DNA of 18,594 nucleotides from Desulfobacterales bacterium. GTDB lineage: Bacteria; Desulfobacterota; Desulfobacteria; Desulfobacterales; JAUCGF01. The stretch's first letter is position 1. The number at the start of each line of letters is the position of its first letter. Below, one piece after another: positions 7,421 through 14,480 of this stretch. A program made the translations under genes and the position numbers. The stretch is taken from contig JAOZRC010000021.1 in the NCBI GenBank assembly GCA_029940345.1, positions 1 through 18,594 of the forward strand, written 5' to 3'. The notes below the pieces were generated by a model. It did not search any database. It was given only the letters and a program-made list of their open reading frames with translations, and had not been told where the DNA came from.

Positions 7421-8905
7421 TTAATCTTTATCCAACTTACCGACCAGTGACAGGGTAAAAGAAGCGCCCATATATTTAAAGTGAGGCCGAACTTTCATAT
7501 CAACCTTATACCAGCCCGGTTCGCCTTCCACACTGGAAACCTCAATCTGGGCTTTGCGCAACGGTTTCTTGCTGCGCACCGCAGCGGGCGGATTATCCTG
7601 ATCGGCTACATATTGGCGAATCCAGGTGTTCAATTCGCGCTCCAGGTCGCCGCGTTCTTTCCATGTGCCGATGTTTTCACGTTGGATGACCTTTAAATAG
7701 TGCGCCAGGCGGCTCATGACCAGCAAATAGGGCAGTTGGGTGCCGAGTTTGAAATTCATTTCGGCCTCTTTGCCTTCGGGCGTGTTGGGAAAATTTTTCG
7801 GTTTTTGACAGGAGTTGGCGGAAAAGAAAGCGGCGTTGTCACTGCCTTTGCGCATGGTCAGACCGATAAAGCCTTCTTCAGCCAACTCAAACTCGCGCCG
7901 TTCGGAAATCAGAATTTCAGTGGGAATTTTGGTCTGAATTTCGCCCATCGCCTCGTATTGATGCAGGGGCAGGTCTTCCACGGCGCCGCCGCCCATGGGA
8001 CCGATGATATTGGCGCACCAACGGTAATTGGCAAAACTGTCGGTGATGCGAGTGGCAAAAGTAAAGGCCGCATTGCCCCAAAGATAGTCGGAATTACCAG
8101 CGCTATAATCCTCTTTGTAGGTGAAACGTTTGACCGGATTGTTTTCCGGATCATAAGGTGTGCGCAGTAAAAAATGGGGCACGGTGAGCCCCACCCAGCG
8201 GGAGTCATCCGATTCCCTGAAAGACTGCCACTTGGTGTATTGGGGACCTTCAAACAGGGCGTGGAGGTCTTTCAAACCGGGCAAAGCGGAAAAATCATCA
8301 ATGCCGAAGAATTTGGCCCCTGCGGCGGAGACAAAAGGGGCGTGGCTCATTGTGGCGATACTGGCCATATATTGCATCAATTTCATATCCGGAGCGGTCG
8401 GTGCAAACTCGTAAGCGCCAATCATCATCCCATAGGGCCGGCCGCCAAACTGGCCGAATTCCGCCGTATAAGCGGTTTGATACAAGCCTGATTTGGTGAT
8501 TTCAGGAGCGTCTTCAAAATCATCCAGCAGATCCTGTTTACTCACATTCAAGACTTCGATTTTGATATTTTCGCGAAAATCAGTATTATCAACCAAATAT
8601 TTCAGAGAACGCCAGGATGATTCCAATTTTTGATAATCCGGGTTGTGCATAATCGCATCCATCTGGGATGATATTTTCTGGTCAATGTTGGCGATCATTT
8701 CATCCACCACAAGGGGCGTGATTTTTTGTCCGGCGCGTTCCGGTTGAACCAGTTCGTCAATAAACGCCTCGACGCCCTGGCGGGTCAGTGAATACCCTTC
8801 ATCCGACGGTTTCAGATTGGTTGCCTGAACAATATCATCCAATATCGATGTTTCTTCGGCAACCTCCGTTTGTTCCTGGGCAAGTTTTTCTTGTTCCTCT
8901 GCCAT
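7421..8905 (-). CDS. tssC: T6SS contractile sheath large subunit TssC (VipB)
   Basis: TssC forms the T6SS sheath with TssB; contraction drives the Hcp tube and spike out of the cell. The 494-residue protein begins with a charged helical N-terminal extension (1-30, Glu/Gln-rich), the region that in VipB-type proteins reaches the ClpV N-domain and links neighbouring protomers. Conserved sheath blocks follow: PDYQKLESSWRSLKYLV (89-105), IKIEVLNVSKQDLLDDFED (114-132), PYGMMIGAYEF (157-167), RWVGLTVPHFLLRTPY (236-251) and WCANIIGPMGGGAVEDLP (296-313). The C-terminal domain ends HFKYMGASFTLSLVGKLDKD. Length is normal. The ATG at 8905 has AAGGAG upstream and starts 13 bases after tssB, a tight pair. 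Confidence 0.97.
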   Translation of the reverse strand: MAEEQEKLAQEQTEVAEETSILDDIVQATNLKPSDEGYSLTRQGVEAFIDELVQPERAGQKITPLVVDEMIANIDQKISSQMDAIMHNPDYQKLESSWRSLKYLVDNTDFRENIKIEVLNVSKQDLLDDFEDAPEITKSGLYQTAYTAEFGQFGGRPYGMMIGAYEFAPTAPDMKLMQYMASIATMSHAPFVSAAGAKFFGIDDFSALPGLKDLHALFEGPQYTKWQSFRESDDSRWVGLTVPHFLLRTPYDPENNPVKRFTYKEDYSAGNSDYLWGNAAFTFATRITDSFANYRWCANIIGPMGGGAVEDLPLHQYEAMGEIQTKIPTEILISERREFELAEEGFIGLTMRKGSDNAAFFSANSCQKPKNFPNTPEGKEAEMNFKLGTQLPYLLVMSRLAHYLKVIQRENIGTWKERGDLERELNTWIRQYVADQDNPPAAVRSKKPLRKAQIEVSSVEGEPGWYKVDMKVRPHFKYMGASFTLSLVGKLDKD

Positions 8906-8918
8906 AGTGCTTTCTCCT

Positions 8919-9404
8919 TTACTGTTCTATGCCAAGTTCTTTTAGCAGACGTTCACGGGCACCTTCATCGGCAACCATACTTTGAATTTTTTTCCTGAAT
9001 GCGGGTACATTGCCCAGGGGGCCTTTCAAGGCGGTGAGCGCATCTCTAAGCGCCACCATTTTTTTCAATTCAGGAACTTTATCAATAATAGCATCCGGAT
9101 CGAAATCCTTAAGGCTCTTAAAATCCAGGTTAAGGCTTAACTGGGCGTCCGGGTCATCCGACAAGGTGTTTTTAACATTGACGCCAAGCTCAAGCTTCTG
9201 CGCTTTCAAGACCTCATTAAAATTGTCTTTGTCGATATTCAGCACCTTGCGATCTTCCAGGGGCGTCTCATCTTCCTGCATTGTGAAATCGCCCATCACC
9301 AGCATTTTCAAGGGCAATTCGACCTCTTCTGCCGCATCGCCGGTAGCCGGTTTATAAACAATGTTCACACGTTCTTTGGGAGCAACTGATCCTCCTTTTG
9401 CCAT
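8919..9404 (-). CDS. tssB: T6SS contractile sheath small subunit TssB (VipA)
   Basis: TssB intertwines with TssC to build the contractile sheath. The 161-residue product starts MAKGGSVAPKERVNIVY, the usual TssB opening, followed by the LPLKMLVMGDFT strand (30-41), LNIDKDNFNEVL (55-66), the LSLNLDFKSLKDFDPDAII block (89-107) and C-terminal helices. I chose the ATG at 9404 because AAGGAGG lies six bases before it. The frame continues upstream, with an ATG at 9410 that abuts the Shine-Dalgarno and an opening near 9548 that reads through a repeat element; neither is credible. It lies 13 bases from tssC, so stoichiometric expression is likely. Confidence 0.96.
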   Translation of the reverse strand: MAKGGSVAPKERVNIVYKPATGDAAEEVELPLKMLVMGDFTMQEDETPLEDRKVLNIDKDNFNEVLKAQKLELGVNVKNTLSDDPDAQLSLNLDFKSLKDFDPDAIIDKVPELKKMVALRDALTALKGPLGNVPAFRKKIQSMVADEGARERLLKELGIEQ

Positions 9405-9410
9405 AATCAT

Positions 9411-9417
9411 CCTCCTT
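9411..9417 (-). promoter_or_regulatory. Shine-Dalgarno that fixes the tssB start
   Basis: The minus strand reads AAGGAGG. It is six bases from the ATG at 9404 but directly touches the alternative ATG at 9410, so initiation at 9404 is favoured. Confidence 0.7.
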
Positions 9418-9456
9418 TTTTTATTTATTAATAAAACAAATTGTATTCTAAAGTAT

Positions 9457-9629
9457 GTAGGGTGGGCAACGTTTTGCCTCTCACCTGATTCATATCTGAT
9501 GAAAACGCAAAGCGACAGTCTTTGTAAATGGAAACTGCCTTTGCCCACCGGTTTTTAGTTAAGTGGTGGGCATCGCCGACAAAGATGGGCGCTACATACA
9601 AAATCAGTTTCCGGCGATGCCCACCCTAC
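9457..9629. mobile_element. MITE-like element 2 (GTAGGGTGGGCA ends)
   Basis: It begins GTAGGGTGGGCAACG and ends CGGCGATGCCCACCCTAC. Two hairpins lie in the order 9457-9551 (GGTGGGCAA type) and 9563-9629 (GGGCATCGCCG type), which is the reverse of element 1, so the element sits in inverted orientation. Read on the minus strand it shares with element 1 the stretch around CTTTGTCGGCGATGCCCACC and AAAAACCGGTGGGCAAA. It fills most of the tssA-tssB gap, with no coding capacity and no terminator U-tract. Confidence 0.78.
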
Positions 9630-9643
9630 CGATAATTGTAATC

Positions 9644-9655
9644 GCACAGATCGAA
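9644..9655 (+). repeat. GCACAGGTCGAA motif, copy 4 (one mismatch)
   Basis: Reads GCACAGATCGAA, one change from the motif, 25 bases beyond the tssA stop codon and 14 bases after MITE-like element 2. Confidence 0.55.
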
Positions 9656-9680
9656 TTATTTATTTGTATGTCTATGTCCG

Positions 9681-11927
9681 CTATCCAGCCAGTCGCACCG
9701 CTACTGCCGGGCTCAGTTTACTGATACTGTCAAGAACGCTTGCAATCTGTTCGTGCAAGGCTTCTTCATCCTGTTGCGCTTGTAAACTGTCATAAACAAC
9801 CGTTAAGGCATTCAACGCAAAATCAGGGTCCCAATACTCCAGTCCGAATTGATTGATTTTTTCAAGAATATCTGATAAATGAGGCAATGCTAACCGTTGT
9901 TTACCAGCACTAATTAGCAATTTGGCGATATTCATACGCCCCATCAATTTGGTTTTATCCGATCCCGCTTCACGAAAACTTTGCTGTAACATATCAAGCG
10001 CTTCGGGCAATTTTTTATCCCGGGCCAACCCCTGGGCCTGGCTGTATGTTTCAGCCATGGCCAGGGCTTCACTATCGCCGGCCACCGTATCGCCGCCTTG
10101 ATCAACGGCAATATCCCGGAGCCAACCCTGGGTGCCGGCGTCCGCAAAAGGCCTTCCGTCGTCAAAGGCAAATCGTTCGATGCCCGGCAGGCGCTTCACA
10201 TAACGTGCGGTTTCTTCATCAACCGCCTCACGAGCCGCGTGGAAGCCTAATTGTGTAAGCGCCTCCGAAGAATACCGGCTTAAATCCAGCCAGAACAGAT
10301 ACTGGCCAATACGGCTTTCCGCAGCCTCCAATAAATTTTCATAATTGTTGTTTTCATATAATTTGTTGATCACATCGGTGAATTCTTCCACCGGCGGAGG
10401 GATCATGGTCTGGCCGTTTTCCGCCGGTGGCAGGCTATCCACTTCCAACCAGGCGGCGAGGCGCACCAAGCGATAGGCCATCGCGTCAGAAGGGTCCTTC
10501 TCAATGAATAACATCGCCGCTTTTCCCAAACGGTCTAATCCGCGTTGAAGCAGCGCGGACGCGTCTTCATCTATCTCTTCTTCTTCAACGGACGGTTTCG
10601 GAGCAACAGGTTTCCGTTTAGGCGTGGGCTTGGCTTGCGGTTTGGGTTTCGGGGTCGCCGCCGCTACAGGCGCAGGCTCGGGTTCTTCTTCCGGCGGTGG
10701 CGCCACCACCTCTATCGGGATGTTTTTGATGCGATTTTTGAGTTGATACAGCATCGGAGCATCATCTGTTTGCTCTGCCAGAAATGCATCAAGAGCATCG
10801 ACATCATCATTCAAGGCTTTTATGGCGACTTCGGTCATTTTGAAATCGTCGGGAAGATTTTCCAGTATATCTAAGTTACGAGTCAGCCACCAATCAATTG
10901 CATTAAAGCGTGCTTTCTTACGTTTTTTAGGTGGAAACAGGGTGTCCCAAAAATTTTCGATTAACCCGCGATACATACTAAGGCCAGGCGCCAAGCCTGC
11001 CGGCCCCTTGGTTTGCAGAAGAGCAACGCACAGATAACTGGCTGCCAAAATATTTTTAGATTTTTCAGTCAGGATTATTTTAGATAATTGTAAAACTTTA
11101 TTCCAATCCATAGCGCCCTGGCTGGAAGGGGATGACAATTTTTCAATTTCTTCCTGCATCTCTTCATATTCCGTCTCATAACGAACATCCTCACCGGCCG
11201 GTGCATCAGGACTGATCGGAATTTGACCAAGATTGACAATCGCTTGGTCTTCAGGTGAAAACGGGAGAGCTGTCGATTCTTCCGGAGGGGCCGGCGATGG
11301 GTCTTCAGACCCGACCGACGCTGCTTCAGTTTCCGGTGGCGTAGATTCGGCAGTGTCGGGTGAATCCGCCTCGCTTGCCTGGGGGTCAGCCACAACCGGT
11401 ATGTTTTTGATCCGGTTTTTGAGCTGATACAGCATGGGCGCATCATCGGTTTGTTCACTTAAAAATGTATCAAGCGCATCAATATCATCATTCAGGGTTT
11501 TTTGGGCGGTTTCAGTCAGGTTAAAATCTTCGGGAAGGTTCTCCAGGATATCCAGATTTTTATCTAACCACCATTGAATTGCATTCAAGCGCGCTTTCTT
11601 GCGCTTTTTGGGCGGATAAAGCGTGTCCCAGAAATTTTCGATTAACCCACGGTACATACTGACACCCGGCGCTAATCCTTCGGGTCCCTGAGTGTGTAGC
11701 AGGGCGGCGCATAAGTAGCTGGCCACCAGGATATTTTTGGATTTTTCAGATAAAATGGCAGTTGTTAACTCGACAACTTTTTTCCAATCAGTTGCGCCCT
11801 GGCTAGAGGGTGAAGAGAGTTTTTCAATTTCATCCTGCATCTCTTCATATTCCGACTCATAACGAACATCATCACCGGAGGGATTTTCCGGGCTGATGGG
11901 GATTTGGCCGAGGTTGTGAATTTCCAT
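9681..11927 (-). CDS. tssA: TssA-family T6SS assembly protein with duplicated ImpA_N domain
   Basis: TssA proteins guide sheath-tube priming or cap the distal sheath end during polymerisation. The 748-residue protein has an ImpA_N domain at about 5-176 starting NLGQIPISPENPSGDDVRYE, an acidic linker, a second ImpA_N domain at about 232-403 of identical length (172 residues) and roughly 80% identical by hand alignment, then a Pro/Lys-rich linker (about 408-450). A VasJ/TssA C-terminal region (about 455-748) includes RLVRLAAWLEVDSLPPAENG and GQYLFWLDLSRYSSEAL. TssA proteins usually have one ImpA_N domain, so this is a recent internal duplication. GGAGG precedes the ATG at 11927 with eight bases between. 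It is the first gene of the T6SS operon; a perfect TATAAT lies 29 bases upstream. Confidence 0.93.
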   Translation of the reverse strand: MEIHNLGQIPISPENPSGDDVRYESEYEEMQDEIEKLSSPSSQGATDWKKVVELTTAILSEKSKNILVASYLCAALLHTQGPEGLAPGVSMYRGLIENFWDTLYPPKKRKKARLNAIQWWLDKNLDILENLPEDFNLTETAQKTLNDDIDALDTFLSEQTDDAPMLYQLKNRIKNIPVVADPQASEADSPDTAESTPPETEAASVGSEDPSPAPPEESTALPFSPEDQAIVNLGQIPISPDAPAGEDVRYETEYEEMQEEIEKLSSPSSQGAMDWNKVLQLSKIILTEKSKNILAASYLCVALLQTKGPAGLAPGLSMYRGLIENFWDTLFPPKKRKKARFNAIDWWLTRNLDILENLPDDFKMTEVAIKALNDDVDALDAFLAEQTDDAPMLYQLKNRIKNIPIEVVAPPPEEEPEPAPVAAATPKPKPQAKPTPKRKPVAPKPSVEEEEIDEDASALLQRGLDRLGKAAMLFIEKDPSDAMAYRLVRLAAWLEVDSLPPAENGQTMIPPPVEEFTDVINKLYENNNYENLLEAAESRIGQYLFWLDLSRYSSEALTQLGFHAAREAVDEETARYVKRLPGIERFAFDDGRPFADAGTQGWLRDIAVDQGGDTVAGDSEALAMAETYSQAQGLARDKKLPEALDMLQQSFREAGSDKTKLMGRMNIAKLLISAGKQRLALPHLSDILEKINQFGLEYWDPDFALNALTVVYDSLQAQQDEEALHEQIASVLDSISKLSPAVAVRLAG
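10719..11234 (-). repeat. Direct repeat in tssA, copy 2 (second ImpA_N domain)
   Basis: Encodes residues 232-403 of TssA. Aligns without gaps to 11400-11915 at protein level (about 34 differences in 172 residues by hand). DNA similarity is also clear, for example the stretch around GAGTTGATACAGCATCGG versus GAGCTGATACAGCATGGG. Confidence 0.85.
11400..11915 (-). repeat. Direct repeat in tssA, copy 1 (first ImpA_N domain)
   Basis: Encodes residues 5-176 of TssA, the partner of the copy at 10719-11234. The two copies are separated by a 55-residue acidic, Pro/Ser-rich linker. Confidence 0.85.
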
Positions 11928-11956
11928 ATTTAGCGCCTCCGAATGGCGATTGAAGG

Positions 11957-11978
11957 ATTATATAGGCTTTCAGATAAT
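11957..11978 (-). promoter_or_regulatory. Putative tssA operon promoter with inverted-repeat arm 1
   Basis: On the minus strand the sequence ATTATCTGAAAGCC runs into TATATAAT, giving a perfect TATAAT -10 at 11957-11962. There is no convincing TTGACA -35. The arm at 11961-11978 is the reverse complement of 12061-12078 with one mismatch in 18. A start about 7 bases below the -10 would leave a short leader before tssA. Together these suggest an activator- or alternative-sigma-dependent promoter, by inference only. Confidence 0.45.
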
Positions 11979-12060
11979 TTCCCGATCTTAAAAAATGGCA
12001 CAAGGGTAAAGCGAGGAGGCTGTATTGTAATACGCCGACAACCGATAACGCCGTAAATTG

Positions 12061-12080
12061 ATTATCTGAAAGTCTATAAA
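12061..12080 (+). promoter_or_regulatory. Putative promoter of the sheath-fusion/STAS genes with inverted-repeat arm 2
   Basis: The plus strand reads ATTATCTGAAAGTC followed by TATAAA at 12075-12080, mirroring the minus-strand arrangement at 11957-11978. The two sites lie 82 bases apart in the 310-base divergent gap between tssA and the fusion gene. I see nothing else in this gap except AT-rich sequence and the ribosome-binding site at 12227. Confidence 0.4.
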
Positions 12081-12226
12081 TTAAGGTCAGGTGACGGAAG
12101 CTACTGTAAATTTTCTAGTGGTGCGAACAATATTTTCTAAATCACACTCATTTACTTTAGAATCATTATTGCCATTATCAATTAATTGTGTCAAGAGATT
12201 ATATCTTCAGAAAAAAAAAACAATTC

Positions 12227-12233
12227 AAGGAGG
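12227..12233 (+). promoter_or_regulatory. Shine-Dalgarno that fixes the start of the sheath-fusion gene
   Basis: AAGGAGG ends four bases before the ATG at 12238. The open frame continues upstream to a GTG at 12091 with only a weak site, and those 49 residues show no homology to a sheath protein. Confidence 0.7.
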
Positions 12234-12237
12234 CTGT

Positions 12238-13827
12238 ATGAAAATTCCGAAGATTCCATATACCATTCTGGCATTAGCGCCATTAGGCCCCATGGGCGCG
12301 GGGCATCATCTTCATCCCCTTGTTACAACAGATCTGCTCTCTTTAGAAGAAGCCTTGGATACGCTGGGGCCGCGAATTTCCATTTCTGTTCCCGGCGATA
12401 TTTATCCCTGTGATCAATTAACTTTAAATTTGAAATCAATCAAGGCTTTCAAACCTGATGCGCTAATCAAAACAAACCCGGATTTGAAAAAAATTTGGGA
12501 TGCCGGCCAACATATTGATAAAGCTATTCGATCGGGTTTGTCGGCGCAAAGCATCGCCCAACAAATCAGAACAGACTGGCCGGACTTACCTATTGATATG
12601 AGCGTCAGAACTCTGCCTGCGCCTGAAAAAACGTCGAGCGGAGTCGATGACATTCTTTCAATGGTCGCCCTGCCGCAAGACGCATCGGCCACCCAAAGCA
12701 GACATGCCGATGGGCCGCTGCAATGGAAGACACAAATTGAATCTTTGCTATCTGCATTGGTCGGGTGCATTTTTACCGACGCGCAATTCAAAACGTATGA
12801 AGCGGCCTGGCGCGGCGTCCATAGTCTTCTCAAACAAGGCCAGATCAAAGCCAGTGAAGGCCTCAGACTGAAAATCACGCCAATTGATCTGAATTCACTT
12901 GAGATGGTGCTGGAGAGGCTGGAGGAAGAACTGGCCCAAGACCTTCCGAATTTGATCCTCATTGATCTCCCGTTTGATTCCACCCAAGTCAGCATTGATC
13001 TTTTGACAAAAGTTGCCGAATTTGCCGAAACCATGCTGATTCCGACGGTCTGCCGGATCACGCCAAGCCTTTTTCACTTAAAGAGTTGGGCGGAGCTTAA
13101 GAAACTCCCGTTGCTTAAACATCATTTGGATGAATTCGCTTTTGCCAAATGGCGCAAACTGCAAGCGATGCCTGCCTGCCATTGGCTGGGTCTGACCTGT
13201 AACCGCTATCTGGGGCGCGAACTGTATGGAGATAACAATCCTCCCCGTTATGTAAATTTTCAGGAAAATGAGCCGCTGTGGTTAAGTCCGGTTTGGGCTT
13301 TTGGCGCCCTTTGCGCCCAAAGCATGACTCGATATGGCTGGCCCAACCGATTCACCCAATACCTTAAAATGCGTCTTACTGACTTGCCGGTTGGCGATTA
13401 TGACGGGATGGGAATTAGCTCTACGGAAATCGCTCTGGATGAAAACCGGATTAGACAGTTCAGCGAATGTGGGTTCACAGCCCTTGTGGGACAGTTGAAC
13501 AAGGATATCGCCATGATACCACGGGAGGCTGCGGCATCCGGGGGTTCATTAAGACATCAACTGTTGATATCCCGAATTTTTCATTTTTTATTCTGGTGCC
13601 AGGAAAACCTTGAGCAGGACAGCACGGATTCAGACCCTGCTTCGATTTTAACCGAAGCCCTGACTTTGTTTTGGCGCCAAACCGGCTATGAACCGCCGTC
13701 AGACCTGAATGTTACCGCTGAAACAAAACGTGAAAACGATGATGGCACCCCTCTGGTCATCGCAATGACACCGCCGTCTGAGTTATGGTCGGAAGGTCAG
13801 AGGCTTCAGTTTACATTTAACTGGTAA
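12238..13827 (+). CDS. Single-chain TssB-TssC-like sheath fusion protein
   Basis: This 529-residue protein reads as a TssB-like domain joined to a TssC-like domain. Residues 61-87 (LTLNLKSIKAFKPDALIKTN, then PDLKKI) align with TssB 89-115 of this locus (LSLNLDFKSLKDFDPDAII...PELKKM). Residues 165-460 align block by block with TssC: FKTYEAAWRGVHSLL with YQKLESSWRSLKYLV, LRLKITPIDLNSLEMVLERL with IKIEVLNVSKQDLLDDFED, PNLILIDLPFD with PYGMMIGAYEF, and CHWLGLTCNRYLGRELYGDN with RWVGLTVPHFLLRTPYDPEN. The first 75 or so residues of TssC, including the helical extension linked to ClpV recognition, have no counterpart, and the C-terminal domain is shorter. It is transcribed divergently from the T6SS operon and upstream of a STAS gene. 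Role unknown: cap, sheath-end protomer, or assembly regulator are inferences. It does not replace tssB and tssC, which are intact. Confidence 0.8.
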   Translation: MKIPKIPYTILALAPLGPMGAGHHLHPLVTTDLLSLEEALDTLGPRISISVPGDIYPCDQLTLNLKSIKAFKPDALIKTNPDLKKIWDAGQHIDKAIRSGLSAQSIAQQIRTDWPDLPIDMSVRTLPAPEKTSSGVDDILSMVALPQDASATQSRHADGPLQWKTQIESLLSALVGCIFTDAQFKTYEAAWRGVHSLLKQGQIKASEGLRLKITPIDLNSLEMVLERLEEELAQDLPNLILIDLPFDSTQVSIDLLTKVAEFAETMLIPTVCRITPSLFHLKSWAELKKLPLLKHHLDEFAFAKWRKLQAMPACHWLGLTCNRYLGRELYGDNNPPRYVNFQENEPLWLSPVWAFGALCAQSMTRYGWPNRFTQYLKMRLTDLPVGDYDGMGISSTEIALDENRIRQFSECGFTALVGQLNKDIAMIPREAAASGGSLRHQLLISRIFHFLFWCQENLEQDSTDSDPASILTEALTLFWRQTGYEPPSDLNVTAETKRENDDGTPLVIAMTPPSELWSEGQRLQFTFNW

Positions 13828-13912
13828 ATTTTTCTACCTATACGGTTGCTATCAGATGTACATATAACGGGTAAGTTATTTATTAGGAATTACATGAATT
13901 AGGAGATTAAAT

Positions 13913-14248
13913 ATGGAAATTACTGTAACTGAAGAAGAAAAAGGCGCTATCGTAGTTTCAGTCAACGGCCGCCTAGATGCTCAGACAGCCGGAGAATTTA
14001 TGAAAAATATGGCTGAACCGCTAGAACGCGTTGAAAACCATCTGATTATCAATTTTGATGCGCTCGAATATATCAGCAGTGCCGGTCTGCGTGTTGTTCT
14101 GGCAACAGCTAAAAAGTCAGAGGTCAAAAAGGTGAATGTATTGATTGCAGGGCTTAAAGACACGGTTGAGACGGTGTTTAAGATATCAGGTTTTCATATG
14201 TTATTTAAGATTTTTGATACCGTGGAAGCCGCTTTGGACCAAATTTAA
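13913..14248 (+). CDS. STAS-domain anti-anti-sigma-type protein (RsbV/SpoIIAA-like)
   Basis: STAS proteins of this class bind an anti-sigma or switch kinase when unphosphorylated and release it when a conserved serine is phosphorylated. The 111-residue protein is one STAS domain: beta strand GAIVVSVNGRLDAQTAGEF (11-29), LIINFDALEYISSAGLRVVL (44-63) and ISGFHMLFKIFDT (91-103). In alignment with SpoIIAA the phospho-acceptor falls on Ser56, with Ser55 in the position of the preceding Asp. AGGAG lies at good spacing before the ATG. It is 85 bases after the sheath-fusion gene, probably the same transcript, and faces a SpoIIE-type phosphatase gene across a repeat. No HATPase-type kinase is in the window. 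Confidence 0.92.
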   Translation: MEITVTEEEKGAIVVSVNGRLDAQTAGEFMKNMAEPLERVENHLIINFDALEYISSAGLRVVLATAKKSEVKKVNVLIAGLKDTVETVFKISGFHMLFKIFDTVEAALDQI

Positions 14249-14271
14249 CAGATCTGCGGGCAATTCAAAGT

Positions 14272-14438
14272 GTACCCACCATCTTACCATTGATACATTA
14301 TTTTAAAGTGTTATCTTCGGTGAAGCAATAAAATGGGGCCGAAATGGTGGGCAAATTTATTTTCTTTAAACGGTGTCCGGCGGCACACCTTTGAATCAGC
14401 TATAAATCAGGTTAGCGGAAGAACGTTGCCCACCCTAC
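14272..14438. mobile_element. MITE-like element 3, partly decayed
   Basis: The right part (14346-14438), from GGTGGGCAAATTT to AACGTTGCCCACCCTAC, is homologous to the second hairpin of elements 1 and 2. For example TATAAATCAGGTTAGCGG matches the minus-strand TATGAATCAGGTGAGAGG of element 2. The left part is not recognisable as the first hairpin, but TACCCACCAT (14273) pairs with ATGGTGGGCA (14344). It fills the convergent gap between the STAS and phosphatase genes. Confidence 0.65.
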
Positions 14439-14452
14439 ATTTGATAGGAACC

Positions 14453-14464
14453 GCACAGGTCGAA
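14453..14464 (+). repeat. GCACAGGTCGAA motif, copy 5
   Basis: Exact 12-mer, 16 bases from the phosphatase stop codon on the minus strand and 14 bases after MITE-like element 3. This is the same spacing from the element end as copy 4. Confidence 0.7.
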
Positions 14465-14480
14465 TAATTTTACCAATGGG

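Noticed and set aside
11996..12012. Possible sigma-54 promoter (TGGCAC then GC)
   Set aside because: The distance between the GG and GC elements is two bases too long and the TTGC box is absent.
12014..12025. Exact second copy of AGGAGGCTGTAT, the sequence around the start of the sheath-fusion gene
   Set aside because: It is followed by a short frame that stops after ten codons and lies upstream of the predicted transcription start. It may be chance or an old duplication.
12091..12237. Upstream in-frame extension of the sheath-fusion gene starting at GTG 12091
   Set aside because: Weak ribosome-binding site, no homology, and a strong AAGGAGG before the ATG at 12238 where the TssB-like domain begins.
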